A DNA stretch of 64,000 nucleotides from positions 62,001-126,000 of the forward strand of contig NZ_WNKY01000008.1 in NCBI RefSeq assembly GCF_009720825.1, read 5' to 3'. This document shows, piece by piece, positions 53,266 to 60,432 of the stretch (the stretch's first letter is position 1; the number at the start of each line of letters is the position of its first letter). A program made the position numbers and the translations under genes. A model generated the notes under the pieces. The model had not been told where the DNA came from. It saw nothing but the letters and a program-made list of their open reading frames with translations, and did no database searches. The DNA comes from Duganella radicis. GTDB lineage: Bacteria > Pseudomonadota > Gammaproteobacteria > Burkholderiales > Burkholderiaceae_D.

Positions 53266-54702
53266 ATGAAAAAGTCTGTTATTACGTTAGCTGCGCTGGC
53301 GATGCTGGCCGGTTGCAGCCTGGCGCCGGTGTACGAACGCCCGGCGCAACCGGTGGCGCAGGCCTGGCCGGCGGGCGAGGCCTACAAGGGCGTGCCTGCG
53401 GCGGCGGCCGACGCCAAGCCGGTGTCGCAAATCCTGTGGCGCGAATACTTCGCCGACGATAAGCTGCGCAAGGTGATCGAGCTGGCGCTGGCCAACAACC
53501 GCGACCTGCGCGTGTCGGTGCTGAACATCGAGAAGGCCAAGGCGCAGTACAACATCGACACGGCGGCGCTGCTGCCGAAACTGTCGGCGAACGTGAACCA
53601 GAGCGCGTCGCGCACGCCATCGAACATGACCGGCACCGGCAACGCGGCCATCAACCGCCAGTACAACGGCGGGCTGGTGATGTCCTCCTATGAGCTGGAC
53701 TTCTTCGGCAAGGTGCGCAATCAGTCGGAGGCCGGCTTGCAGAGCTACCTCGGCACCGAGGAAGCACGCCGCACGCAGCAGATTACGCTGGTGTCGGAAG
53801 TGGCCAACGCCTATCTGACGCTGATCGCGGACCAGCAGCGTTTGAAGCTGGCGCAGGAGACGCTCAAGTCGCAGCAGACCAGCTATGACCTGAGCCAGAA
53901 GCGTTTCGCTTCGGGCGTGGTGGCCGGCACCGATATGTACGACGCGCAGACCACGCTGGAATCGGCGCGCAACGACGCCGCGGTCTACACCGCGCAAGTG
54001 GCGCTGGACCAGAACGCGCTGACGCTGCTGGTCGGCAGCGCCGTGCCGGAAGAGCTGCTGCCGGCCGGGGATCTGGCCGAGGTGACCCAGCTGGCGGCGA
54101 TTCCGGCCGGCCTGCCGTCGGACCTGCTGCAATCGCGTCCGGATGTGCAAGAGGCCGAGCGTTCGCTGCGCGCCGCCAATGCCAATATTGGCGTGGCGCG
54201 CGCCGCCTTCTTCCCGAGCATCTCGCTGACCGCTTCCGGCGGCAGCGCCAGTTCCACCTTGTCCGGCCTGTTCAAGGCCGGTTCTTCGGCGTGGACGTTC
54301 GCGCCGGCCATCAACCTGCCGATCTTCGACGGAGGCGTCAACCGCGCCAACCTGAATATCGCCAAGGCGCAGCGCGACATCTCGGTGGCGCAGTACGAGA
54401 AGACGGTGCAGACCGCGTTCCGCGAGGTGACCGACGCCCTGGCCACGCGCGGCACGCTGGATGAGCGCCTGTCGTCGCAGCAGGCGCTGGTGGATGCGGC
54501 GCAGAAGAGCTATACCATCAACGAAGCACGCTACCGCAAGGGGGCGGATTCCTACCTGAACGCGCTGGTGTCGCAGCGCGCGCTGTATGCGGCGCAACAG
54601 GGCCTGATCACCACGCGCCTTGCAAAAAGCAGCAACGCCGTCACCTTGTACAAGGTGCTGGGCGGCGGCTGGCAGCCGGAATTGCCGCAACCGCGCGGTT
54701 AA
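53266..54702 (+). CDS. Outer membrane efflux channel lipoprotein (OprM/NodT type)
   Basis: A 478-residue channel subunit: lipobox MLAGCS near residues 14-18, then two homologous helical repeats, as in OprM (SYDLSQKRFASGVVAGTDMYDAQTTL and its counterpart SYTINEARYRKGADSYLNALVSQRALYAAQQ). It forms the trimeric outer-membrane duct of the RND system. ATG at 53266 is one base after the pump stop (ending TGATATG). A GC-rich hairpin at 54709-54738 follows the stop without a T-run and merges into a TATAAT for the next gene. Confidence 0.93.
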   Translation: MKKSVITLAALAMLAGCSLAPVYERPAQPVAQAWPAGEAYKGVPAAAADAKPVSQILWREYFADDKLRKVIELALANNRDLRVSVLNIEKAKAQYNIDTAALLPKLSANVNQSASRTPSNMTGTGNAAINRQYNGGLVMSSYELDFFGKVRNQSEAGLQSYLGTEEARRTQQITLVSEVANAYLTLIADQQRLKLAQETLKSQQTSYDLSQKRFASGVVAGTDMYDAQTTLESARNDAAVYTAQVALDQNALTLLVGSAVPEELLPAGDLAEVTQLAAIPAGLPSDLLQSRPDVQEAERSLRAANANIGVARAAFFPSISLTASGGSASSTLSGLFKAGSSAWTFAPAINLPIFDGGVNRANLNIAKAQRDISVAQYEKTVQTAFREVTDALATRGTLDERLSSQQALVDAAQKSYTINEARYRKGADSYLNALVSQRALYAAQQGLITTRLAKSSNAVTLYKVLGGGWQPELPQPRG

Positions 54703-54775
54703 TCCGGTACGGCGGGTGCATTGCGGTGCGCCCGCCGTTATAATCTGCCTAATAAATATCCAAGGATCGCTCCTC

Positions 54776-55387
54776 ATGAAAACCGAAGTGAAACGACGCA
54801 GTGACCCCGAACGGGCACAGAGTCGTCGTAGCCAGGTGTTGCAGGCGGCGGCTGTGTGCTTTGCCCGCAGCGGCTTCCATGGCGCCAGCATGTCCGAAAT
54901 CTCGAAAGAGGCGGGCATGAGCGCGGGTCACATCTACAATTACTTCGACAGCAAGGAGGCCATCATCATGGCTTTTGTGGACCTGGAGTCGGAGCATGTG
55001 GCGGCGCAGTTGCGTGAACTGGGCAGCAAGGAAGATCCTTTACAGTCGATGATCGATGAGGCGCCGCGCCATATCGATGAGAATCTGGACCCGCAGTTTT
55101 TCCAGCTGCCGATGGAGATGTTTGCCGAGGCGGCGCGCAATCCCAAGATCGCCGAGGCGATGCGCGCGTCCGACGTGGCGGCCATGGCCGAGTTCCGGCC
55201 GATCATCAAGCGCGAACGGGAGCGGCGCGGCTTGCCGGTGGATGATGAGTTGCTGGATGGGCGCATCAATACCATGGTGTCGCTGTTCCATGGTCTGCCG
55301 ATCCGCGCCCTGCATCGTCCCAATATGGACCGCAACTCCCTGGTGGAGGGGTATCGGGTCGCCATGAAGGCGCTGCTGCTGACCTGA
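54776..55387 (+). CDS. TetR/AcrR-family transcriptional regulator
   Basis: A 203-residue regulator: helix-turn-helix VLQAAAVCFARSGFHGASMSEISKEAGMSAGHIYNYFDSKEAIIM at residues 21-65, typical of the family, and an all-helical ligand domain after it. It stands right after the RND operon and likely represses it through AGAATGA-N4-TCATTCT at 48853-48870. A TATAAT at 54739-54744 could be its own -10. ATG at 54776 has AAGGA 9-13 bases before it. Regulation by this protein is inferred from position. Confidence 0.9.
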   Translation: MKTEVKRRSDPERAQSRRSQVLQAAAVCFARSGFHGASMSEISKEAGMSAGHIYNYFDSKEAIIMAFVDLESEHVAAQLRELGSKEDPLQSMIDEAPRHIDENLDPQFFQLPMEMFAEAARNPKIAEAMRASDVAAMAEFRPIIKRERERRGLPVDDELLDGRINTMVSLFHGLPIRALHRPNMDRNSLVEGYRVAMKALLLT

Positions 55388-55474
55388 TTTGTCTCCTAAT
55401 GTATCCGGCCGCTGCAGTCGCGCGGCTGCTGTTGTACCATGATTGATGTCTCTTTCCTGCCTACTGGAGCATCA

Positions 55475-56182
55475 ATGACTAGCTACGTAATTCCCGCCCA
55501 TGACATCGTTGGCTTGCCGGTCGCCGGCACGGCCGACCTGTTCCCTGTACGCCGCGTGTACTGCGTTGGCCGCAACTATGCCGGCCATGCGCGCGAAATG
55601 GGTTCCGATCCAGAGCGCGAGCCGCCATTCTTCTTCTGCAAACCGGGCGACGCCCAAGCCGTGGTGCCGGCCGCGCCGAACCGCGTGCTGGAGCTGCCTT
55701 ATCCGCCGCAGACCAATAACCTGCACTACGAGTGCGAGCTGGTGGTGGCCATCGGCAAGGGCGGGGCGAATATCGCGGTGGAGGATGCGGCATCTCACAT
55801 CTACGGTTACGCGGTCGGTTTCGACATGACGCGCCGCGACCTGCAATTCAAGATGCGCGATGCGGGCCGTCCGTGGGAGATCGGCAAGGCGTTCGACTAC
55901 TCGGCGCCGATTGGCCTGATTCATCCGGCCACCGATGCCGGCGATATCAACAACGCCGCCATCCAGCTGGATGTGGACGGGGTGACCAAACAGTCGTCCA
56001 CCATTGCGCATCTGATCTGGTCCATCAACGAGACCATCGCCAATTTGTCGACCCTGTTCACGCTGGCGCCGGGCGATCTGATTTTCAGCGGCACACCGGA
56101 AGGCGTGGGCGCGGTGGTGCGCGGCCAGGTATTGGAAGGCAAGGTCACCGGCTTATCGCCGATCACCGTGAAATTGGTATAA
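55475..56182 (+). CDS. Fumarylacetoacetate hydrolase family protein
   Basis: A 235-residue FAH-fold hydrolase: VYCVGRNYAGHAREMG near residue 27, LHYECELVVAIGKGG with the metal-binding glutamates, and a C-terminal FSGTPEGVGAVVRGQ loop. The family includes fumarylpyruvate and acylpyruvate hydrolases and decarboxylases; the exact substrate is not readable. ATG at 55475 has GGAG six bases before, better than the in-frame ATG at 55439. The gene ends five bases from the convergent sirtuin gene. Confidence 0.88.
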   Translation: MTSYVIPAHDIVGLPVAGTADLFPVRRVYCVGRNYAGHAREMGSDPEREPPFFFCKPGDAQAVVPAAPNRVLELPYPPQTNNLHYECELVVAIGKGGANIAVEDAASHIYGYAVGFDMTRRDLQFKMRDAGRPWEIGKAFDYSAPIGLIHPATDAGDINNAAIQLDVDGVTKQSSTIAHLIWSINETIANLSTLFTLAPGDLIFSGTPEGVGAVVRGQVLEGKVTGLSPITVKLV

Positions 56183-56187
56183 ACCGT

Positions 56188-57012
56188 TTATAGTAAAGCA
56201 TCGATGGCGCTTAACGCCTCATAGGCGCCCGCCGCCAGTCCGACGTCGCGCGGGCTGGCGACTTGCGGTTCGCGCGGGTTAATCCGGATCATGCGGCCAT
56301 TGTGATGGCTGATGACGGCCTGTCCAAAATGGCGTACCGAAGGAATCGCCACACCGGCGCCCAGCTCCACCACCAGCGGACGGTTGGCTTTGCGCAGCAG
56401 CCCCTGCAAGCGTGCTTCCTGCGCTGCGGAGCGCTGTTCGTTCCATCCCCAATCGCCAAACATCAGGATATTCGGCCGTGCCAGCGCGCCGCAGTGCGGA
56501 CAGGTCGGTGGCTGATTCAGCAAGCGGCAGGCATCGTTATCGACTTGCGGCGTGTAGTCGTCCGCGCTCCAGATGTGCGAGCCGCAGGGTTCCAGGCATT
56601 GCAGGTGGTGGATGGAGCCGTGGCATTCGTGGATGCGTTGCTGGTCGAAGCCGGCGGCCTGGAAGTGGCCGTCCACGTTGCTGGTGAAGACGGCGTAGCC
56701 CTGTTCCCGGCGCTCGCCCCATTTTTTCAGCAGCCCGAAGCCTGCATGCGGCACGGTGGCGCGGTAGAGATTGAGCCGATGTCCGTAAAATCCCCAGGCC
56801 AGCGCTGGATTCTGGTGAAAGGTGCCGGGCGACGCCACACTGGCGAACTCCATGCGCGCGCGGGCCAGCGCGGGGTAGGCTTTCCAGAAGCCCTGATTGC
56901 CGCGAAAATCGGGCAGTCCCGAGTCCACGCCCATGCCGGCACCGGCGGCCACAACCAGCAGATCGGCCTGGGTGATGAGGGCGGCGGCATGTTCAAGAGA
57001 GACAAGATTCAT
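56188..57012 (-). CDS. Sir2-family NAD-dependent protein deacylase
   Basis: A 274-residue sirtuin: GAGMGVDSGLPDFRGNQGFW near residue 24 binds NAD (the usual Ile/Ala after GAG and GAxxS pattern is slightly changed), TSNVDGHFQAAG, catalytic His in ECHGSIHHLQC, and two Cys pairs (LQCLEPC and CPHC) that should bind zinc. It would deacylate lysines and produce O-acyl-ADP-ribose. Length is above the bacterial minimum. It converges with the FAH gene and diverges from the tRNA. Confidence 0.88.
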   Translation of the reverse strand: MNLVSLEHAAALITQADLLVVAAGAGMGVDSGLPDFRGNQGFWKAYPALARARMEFASVASPGTFHQNPALAWGFYGHRLNLYRATVPHAGFGLLKKWGERREQGYAVFTSNVDGHFQAAGFDQQRIHECHGSIHHLQCLEPCGSHIWSADDYTPQVDNDACRLLNQPPTCPHCGALARPNILMFGDWGWNEQRSAAQEARLQGLLRKANRPLVVELGAGVAIPSVRHFGQAVISHHNGRMIRINPREPQVASPRDVGLAAGAYEALSAIDALL

Positions 57013-57040
57013 TCGTTCATCTTAACCTCGCAAAGCAAAC

Positions 57041-57070
57041 ATGACAAATACTTAAACTGGCTGCTATAAT
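57041..57070 (+). promoter_or_regulatory. tRNA-Pro promoter
   Basis: ATGACA at 57041-57046, 18 bases, consensus TATAAT at 57065-57070, 12 bases before the mature tRNA 5' end at 57083. It fits a strong constitutive sigma-70 promoter. Confidence 0.65.
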
Positions 57071-57082
57071 CGTGTGGTTAGT

Positions 57083-57159
<77 letters not shown>

Positions 57160-57173
57160 ACAATAAAATCAAG

Positions 57174-57208
57174 GACTTACCTGACTTTGGCAGGTAGGTC
57201 TTTTTTTT
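57174..57208 (+). terminator. Intrinsic terminator of tRNA-Pro
   Basis: A 10-bp stem (57174-57183 with 57191-57200, one wobble pair, seven-base loop) and eight T residues, 14 bases after the tRNA. It overlaps the stop codon of the convergent coiled-coil gene by two bases. Confidence 0.88.
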
Positions 57209-57827
57209 AGCCCGGCAGGAACAGCTTCAACAACGCCGGTAGCAATTGGGCAATGAAAATCGCTGTTACCGACCACGCGATGATGGAAGCTTTGGATTCG
57301 GCAATATGGGCCTTGGCCTCCGCGATCTCAGCCTTGGTCTCAGCCGCGAGAATATCGAAGTCTGCTTTGACTTGGGCAGCGTGAGTTTCCAAGCTCAGCC
57401 TGGTTGCAGTGGCTTGATTTTCCAAACTCTGCCTGGTTGTAGTAGCTTGATTTTCCAAACTCTGCCTGGTTGTAGCAGCTTGATTTTCCAAACTCAGCTT
57501 GGTTGCGGCAGCATGAGCTTCAACATTCATTGCGTGAGCTTCGAGACTTAGTTTGGTCATTTTAGCCAGCGCCTCGAAATCTGACTTCAACTGAGTAGCG
57601 AGCGCTTCAAAATTTATCTTGGTCACAGCGGCTTGAGTTTCGAAGTCTGCCTTGAGCTCAATCTTGTTCAGTGAAATAAGATTCTCAAGATTGGCGATAA
57701 GAATCTTGAGCTCGGTTATATCCTCTGTATGAACGGTCTCATCCGTTTCCAGCTTCTCAATGCGCGTCTCGGTATTCATGCGCCAATGGTAGGCCTCCGG
57801 CTTTTCGTCGTCAAATTGCGCAGACAT
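57207..57827 (-). CDS. Coiled-coil protein with C-terminal membrane anchor, paralog 1 (repeat-expanded)
   Basis: A 206-residue protein. It opens MSAQFDDEKPEAYHWRMNTETRIEKLE, has a long Ala/Glu/Lys-rich coiled coil (about residues 35-175), and ends with one hydrophobic helix IIAWSVTAIFIAQLLPALLKLFLPG. The coil contains 11-residue repeats (TTRQSLENQA and variants). Two shorter paralogs lie at 58833-59135 and 59158-59457. Layout recalls CCDC90/DUF1640- and Borrelia Bdr-type proteins, but I cannot confirm a family. GAAGGAG seven bases before the ATG at 57827 sets the start. Function unknown; a tail-anchored scaffold is the simplest picture. Confidence 0.8.
   Translation of the reverse strand: MSAQFDDEKPEAYHWRMNTETRIEKLETDETVHTEDITELKILIANLENLISLNKIELKADFETQAAVTKINFEALATQLKSDFEALAKMTKLSLEAHAMNVEAHAAATKLSLENQAATTRQSLENQATTTRQSLENQATATRLSLETHAAQVKADFDILAAETKAEIAEAKAHIAESKASIIAWSVTAIFIAQLLPALLKLFLPG
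57380..57511 (-). repeat. 33-bp tandem repeat, about four copies, inside the coiled coil
   Basis: Copies begin at 57380, 57413, 57446 and 57479; the middle two are almost identical, the outer ones diverged. Each unit encodes 11 residues (hendecad), so change in copy number lengthens the coiled coil by exact coil turns without a frameshift. There are no spacers, so it is not a CRISPR array. Confidence 0.85.
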
Positions 57828-57898
57828 AACGTACTCCTTCATCAGACCTCGGCAGTTCTTCATGCTGCGCCAGTCGTCCAATGAAGGTTTGATGCAGA

Positions 57899-58634
57899 TC
57901 AAACGGGCTCTTTGTGGAAGCGGCCGTCTTTCATGATGGCGCGCAGGGGGTGGCGGTTCTGCAGGATGGTGACGTCTTGCAGCGGATCGCCGTCCACCAG
58001 CAGCAGATCGGCCAGGTAGCCGGGCTTGATGCGGCCGAGGTTGTGGCCCATGCCCATCAGTTCTCCACCCAGCCGCGTCGCGGCTTCCAGCGTTTCGCGC
58101 GCGGTATAGCCGAAGTGGCGCACGAACAGTTCGAGGTCGCGCGCATTGCGGCCGGTCGGGTTGAAGGGGAAGCCGTAGTCGCCGCCCGGCAGCATGCGGT
58201 GCTTGGCGGTTCGCGTTCGATCGATGATGCGATCAGACGCGGCCCCGGCATGCCGCCGCTCTGGATAAAAGAATTCAAAGTGACTTCAATGGTCTTGCTC
58301 AAGGCACCTGCGGAATAAGCGCTGGTATAGCCGTGATCGATCAGGATGCGCGCGTTGCGTGCGGTGCTGAGGATCAGGTCTTCCGGCGGCAGCGACAGGC
58401 GCGGTACCATGCGCTCACGGAACTGGGCCAGGACAGGTGGGCATGCGCCTCTACCAAGCCAGGCATCAGCGTGCGGCCGCCGCCGTCGATGATGCGATCC
58501 GCCACACCGCCCAGCGACGCCACTTCCGCTCCCAATTCGACAATGCTGGAACCTTCAATGCGCACCGCGCTGACGCCCGGCAGCGGGCCTCTGCCGTCAA
58601 AAATATTCACGCTATGAGAAACTATGCCGGGCAT
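57899..58634 (-). pseudogene. Amidohydrolase remnant, frameshifted and internally deleted
   Basis: Pieces of one imidazolonepropionase/prolidase-type amidohydrolase are read in three frames. From ATG 58634: VNIFDGRGPL, then PGLVEAHAHLSW with the HxH metal motif; near 58430 the frame shifts to VPRLSLPPEDLILSTARNARILIDHGYTSAYSAG; near 58200 it shifts again to LLPGGDYGFPFNPTGRNARDLELFVRHFGYTARETLEAATRLGGELMG through KPGYLADLLLVDGDPLQDV. The ends are recognisable, but about 150-200 central residues with the other metal ligands are missing. It is dead. Confidence 0.85.
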
Positions 58635-58756
58635 GGCATGTCCCGAACGGCATCATCTATCCGCTGCCGGGCAAGGGCGCTGGTTCGGGCTTTGCGTATA
58701 GCCTGGGCGAGAACTCGTTCCACCGCGTGGGCATGATGGTTGACTACCGCTTCTAA
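58635..58756 (+). pseudogene. C-terminal fragment of an outer membrane protein
   Basis: About 40 codons read VPNGIIYPLPGKGAGSGFAYSLGENSFHRVGMMVDYRF and stop at 58754-58756. The alternating pattern and final Phe are typical of the last beta-strand of an outer-membrane barrel. No upstream part exists; the fragment abuts the start of the amidohydrolase remnant on the other strand, so a deletion joined the two. The remaining gap to 58833 shows no gene. Confidence 0.6.
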
Positions 58757-58832
58757 GCCATGAAAAATGAAAGCGCCGATGTTCCTCCGGCACAGGAGAA
58801 TGGGCAGCCGAGGATAGGTATGCCGCGGTGAT

Positions 58833-59135
58833 TTAAAGCAGGAGGTATTTCAACAACGCCGGTATCAGCTGCGCAAGGAAAACCGAGCTCACCACCCAGA
58901 TGATGATGGTGGACTTGGTTTCCGCGATTTGCGTTTTGAGCCGGCTTTCCATCTCGGCCATTTCAGTCCTGAGCCGGCTTTCCATTTCGGAGAGAGCGAC
59001 CTTGGTGGCACAGGTTTCCTTCAGGACGGCAATGTCAACCTTGATGCTGAGTTGTTCCATTTCGAGCTTGTCCAGACGTGCCTCGGGAGTCTTATCGTAG
59101 GCTTCCGATTTTTCCTTGTCAAATTGCGTGGACAT
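58833..59135 (-). CDS. Coiled-coil protein with C-terminal membrane anchor, paralog 2
   Basis: A 100-residue protein: MSTQFDKEKSEAYDKTPEARLDKLE at the start, a short coiled coil (MESRLRTEMAEMESRLKTQIAE, itself a 14-residue duplication of MESRL units), and the C-terminal anchor TIIIWVVSSVFLAQLIPALLKYLLL. N- and C-terminal blocks match paralogs 1 and 3 while the middle differs in length. It starts 22 bases after... paralog 3 ends, reading in the same direction, so they may be co-transcribed. Function unknown. Confidence 0.78.
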   Translation of the reverse strand: MSTQFDKEKSEAYDKTPEARLDKLEMEQLSIKVDIAVLKETCATKVALSEMESRLRTEMAEMESRLKTQIAETKSTIIIWVVSSVFLAQLIPALLKYLLL

Positions 59136-59157
59136 AATGGGCTTGCAGGTGAGCCGT

Positions 59158-59457
59158 TCAGCCAGGGATGAGCAGTTTCAGCAATGCTGGCAGCAATTGC
59201 CCGAGAAACACCGCGCCCACCACCCAGATTATGATGGTGGTCTTGGCCTCGGCGATCTTTGTGTCAATTCTGGCTTCCAGCGCGGCGATGGCTGCCTTGA
59301 GCTCGGCAATATCGTCCTTGGTGGCGTAATGCGCTTTCAGGAAGGCGATATCAACCTCGTGCGACATATTATCCGTCTCCAGGCGCTCAATGCGTTTTTC
59401 GGTATGTACGCGCCAATGGTATGTCTCTGGTCTTTCATCGTCAAATTTCATGGACAT
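59158..59457 (-). CDS. Coiled-coil protein with C-terminal membrane anchor, paralog 3
   Basis: A 99-residue protein: MSMKFDDERPETYHWRVHTEKRIERLE, almost the same block as in paralog 1, then a coil (HYATKDDIAELKAAIAALEARIDTKIAE) and the anchor TIIIWVVGAVFLGQLLPALLKLLIPG. Its ATG lies inside the end of the TadE-like gene (10-base overlap) with GGGGAG six bases upstream, so it is translated from the Tad-like operon transcript. Whether it serves the pilin-like proteins or is a separate passenger is open. A second ATG two codons on is an alternative start. Confidence 0.8.
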   Translation of the reverse strand: MSMKFDDERPETYHWRVHTEKRIERLETDNMSHEVDIAFLKAHYATKDDIAELKAAIAALEARIDTKIAEAKTTIIIWVVGAVFLGQLLPALLKLLIPG

Positions 59458-60029
59458 AAGGTGCTCCCCGGTTGATAGCCCAGCGATTCGGCCTTGGCTA
59501 TCGTAGTCGCCTGCGGCAGGGCGAAATTGAGGCCGGTCAAAGGAAACAGGGGCTGGTAGCTGACGGCGTCGCAGTCGGTCCCGGGCGCGCATACGCGCGC
59601 GCGCACGAAGCGGATGCAGCTGGCGCCGTTCGGATTGGCAATGCAGTTGATGTGCGCGCGCGCCGGACAGCTGGGCAGGCCGGCGGCCGGAATGGCCGTC
59701 ATGCTCAGGCTGTTGTCGGCATTGCGCGTTAGCGACAGGTAGTCGATGCGGATGTGTGCATCGGTCACCGGCGTGCCCAGCGCCAGTGTGCCTGGGGTGG
59801 TGCGCAGCACGGCCGCCTGCCGTACGCCATCCATCACGGCCGTGTTGCTGAAATCGCTGACGGCGGCGGCATAGGCGGCGCGGCGCGTGGCTTCCTGCAA
59901 GGTGTTCCACAGATACAGCAGGCGCGACACCTCGATCACAAAGAACATGGTGGTAAAGAACAGCACCACGCTCAGCGCAAATTCCGCCACGGTGGCGCCG
60001 CGCTGGCGGTGAAGATTAATTGCCGACAT
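59448..60029 (-). CDS. TadE-like pseudopilin/assembly protein
   Basis: A 193-residue protein with the TadE-type N-terminus: short basic leader, RGATVAEFALSVVLFFTTMFFVIEVSRLLYLWNTLQEATRRAAYAA (hydrophobic helix about 17-38, with the Glu of the pseudopilin type), then a soluble domain with three or more cysteines that could pair (SCPARAHINC, CAPGTDC). TadE-like proteins are minor pilins of Flp/Tad pili. It overlaps the second TadE-like gene by 14 bases at its start. Confidence 0.82.
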   Translation of the reverse strand: MSAINLHRQRGATVAEFALSVVLFFTTMFFVIEVSRLLYLWNTLQEATRRAAYAAAVSDFSNTAVMDGVRQAAVLRTTPGTLALGTPVTDAHIRIDYLSLTRNADNSLSMTAIPAAGLPSCPARAHINCIANPNGASCIRFVRARVCAPGTDCDAVSYQPLFPLTGLNFALPQATTIAKAESLGYQPGSTLCP

Positions 60030-60432
60030 AGCGCATGCTGCGGCGGGTGACCAGCCGCAAGGCGTCGCCGGCGAACAGGTTCGATACCGGCAGGATCACG
60101 GTGACCGAGACCTCGCTGGGGACGGCGCCCAGCGCCGAGCAGGGCACGCTATCGCAGGTTACCAGCACGGTGGCGGCGTCGTTGCCCAAGGGGGCCAGGG
60201 CCGATTGCACGATGGTTTGCGTCAGCAGGCTTTCCTGGTTGGCCAGCGTGGTATTTTTCAGGTTGATGGCCGCCACGCTGGACAGGTAGCGCGCGCCCTC
60301 GCGCGCGGCTTTCTGCACCACCTCATAGTCGTAGGCCAGGCGGCCATAGAACACCACGCTGGCAAGCAAGCTCAGCAGCACTGGCAGGATCAGGGCCAGT
60401 TCCAGCGCCACGATGCCGCGCTGGCGCTTCAT
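60016..60432 (-). CDS. Second TadE-like protein
   Basis: A 138-residue protein: MKRQRGIVALELALILPVLLSLLASVVFYGRLAYDYEVVQKAAREGARYLSS is a textbook TadE N-terminus (Glu in the hydrophobic helix). The rest is a small soluble domain ending VTRRSMRYVGN, with one Cys pair (TCDSVPC). It overlaps the TadG-like stop as ATGA and the first TadE-like start by 14 bases, so the three are one coupled unit. Confidence 0.85.
   Translation of the reverse strand: MKRQRGIVALELALILPVLLSLLASVVFYGRLAYDYEVVQKAAREGARYLSSVAAINLKNTTLANQESLLTQTIVQSALAPLGNDAATVLVTCDSVPCSALGAVPSEVSVTVILPVSNLFAGDALRLVTRRSMRYVGN

Noticed and set aside
54709..54744. A terminator after the RND channel gene.
   Set aside because: The stem is good but is followed by TATAATCTG, not by a T-run; it may instead help set the tetR promoter.
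57380..57511. A possible CRISPR array.
   Set aside because: The 33-bp units are directly adjacent, coding and without spacers, and no cas genes are present.
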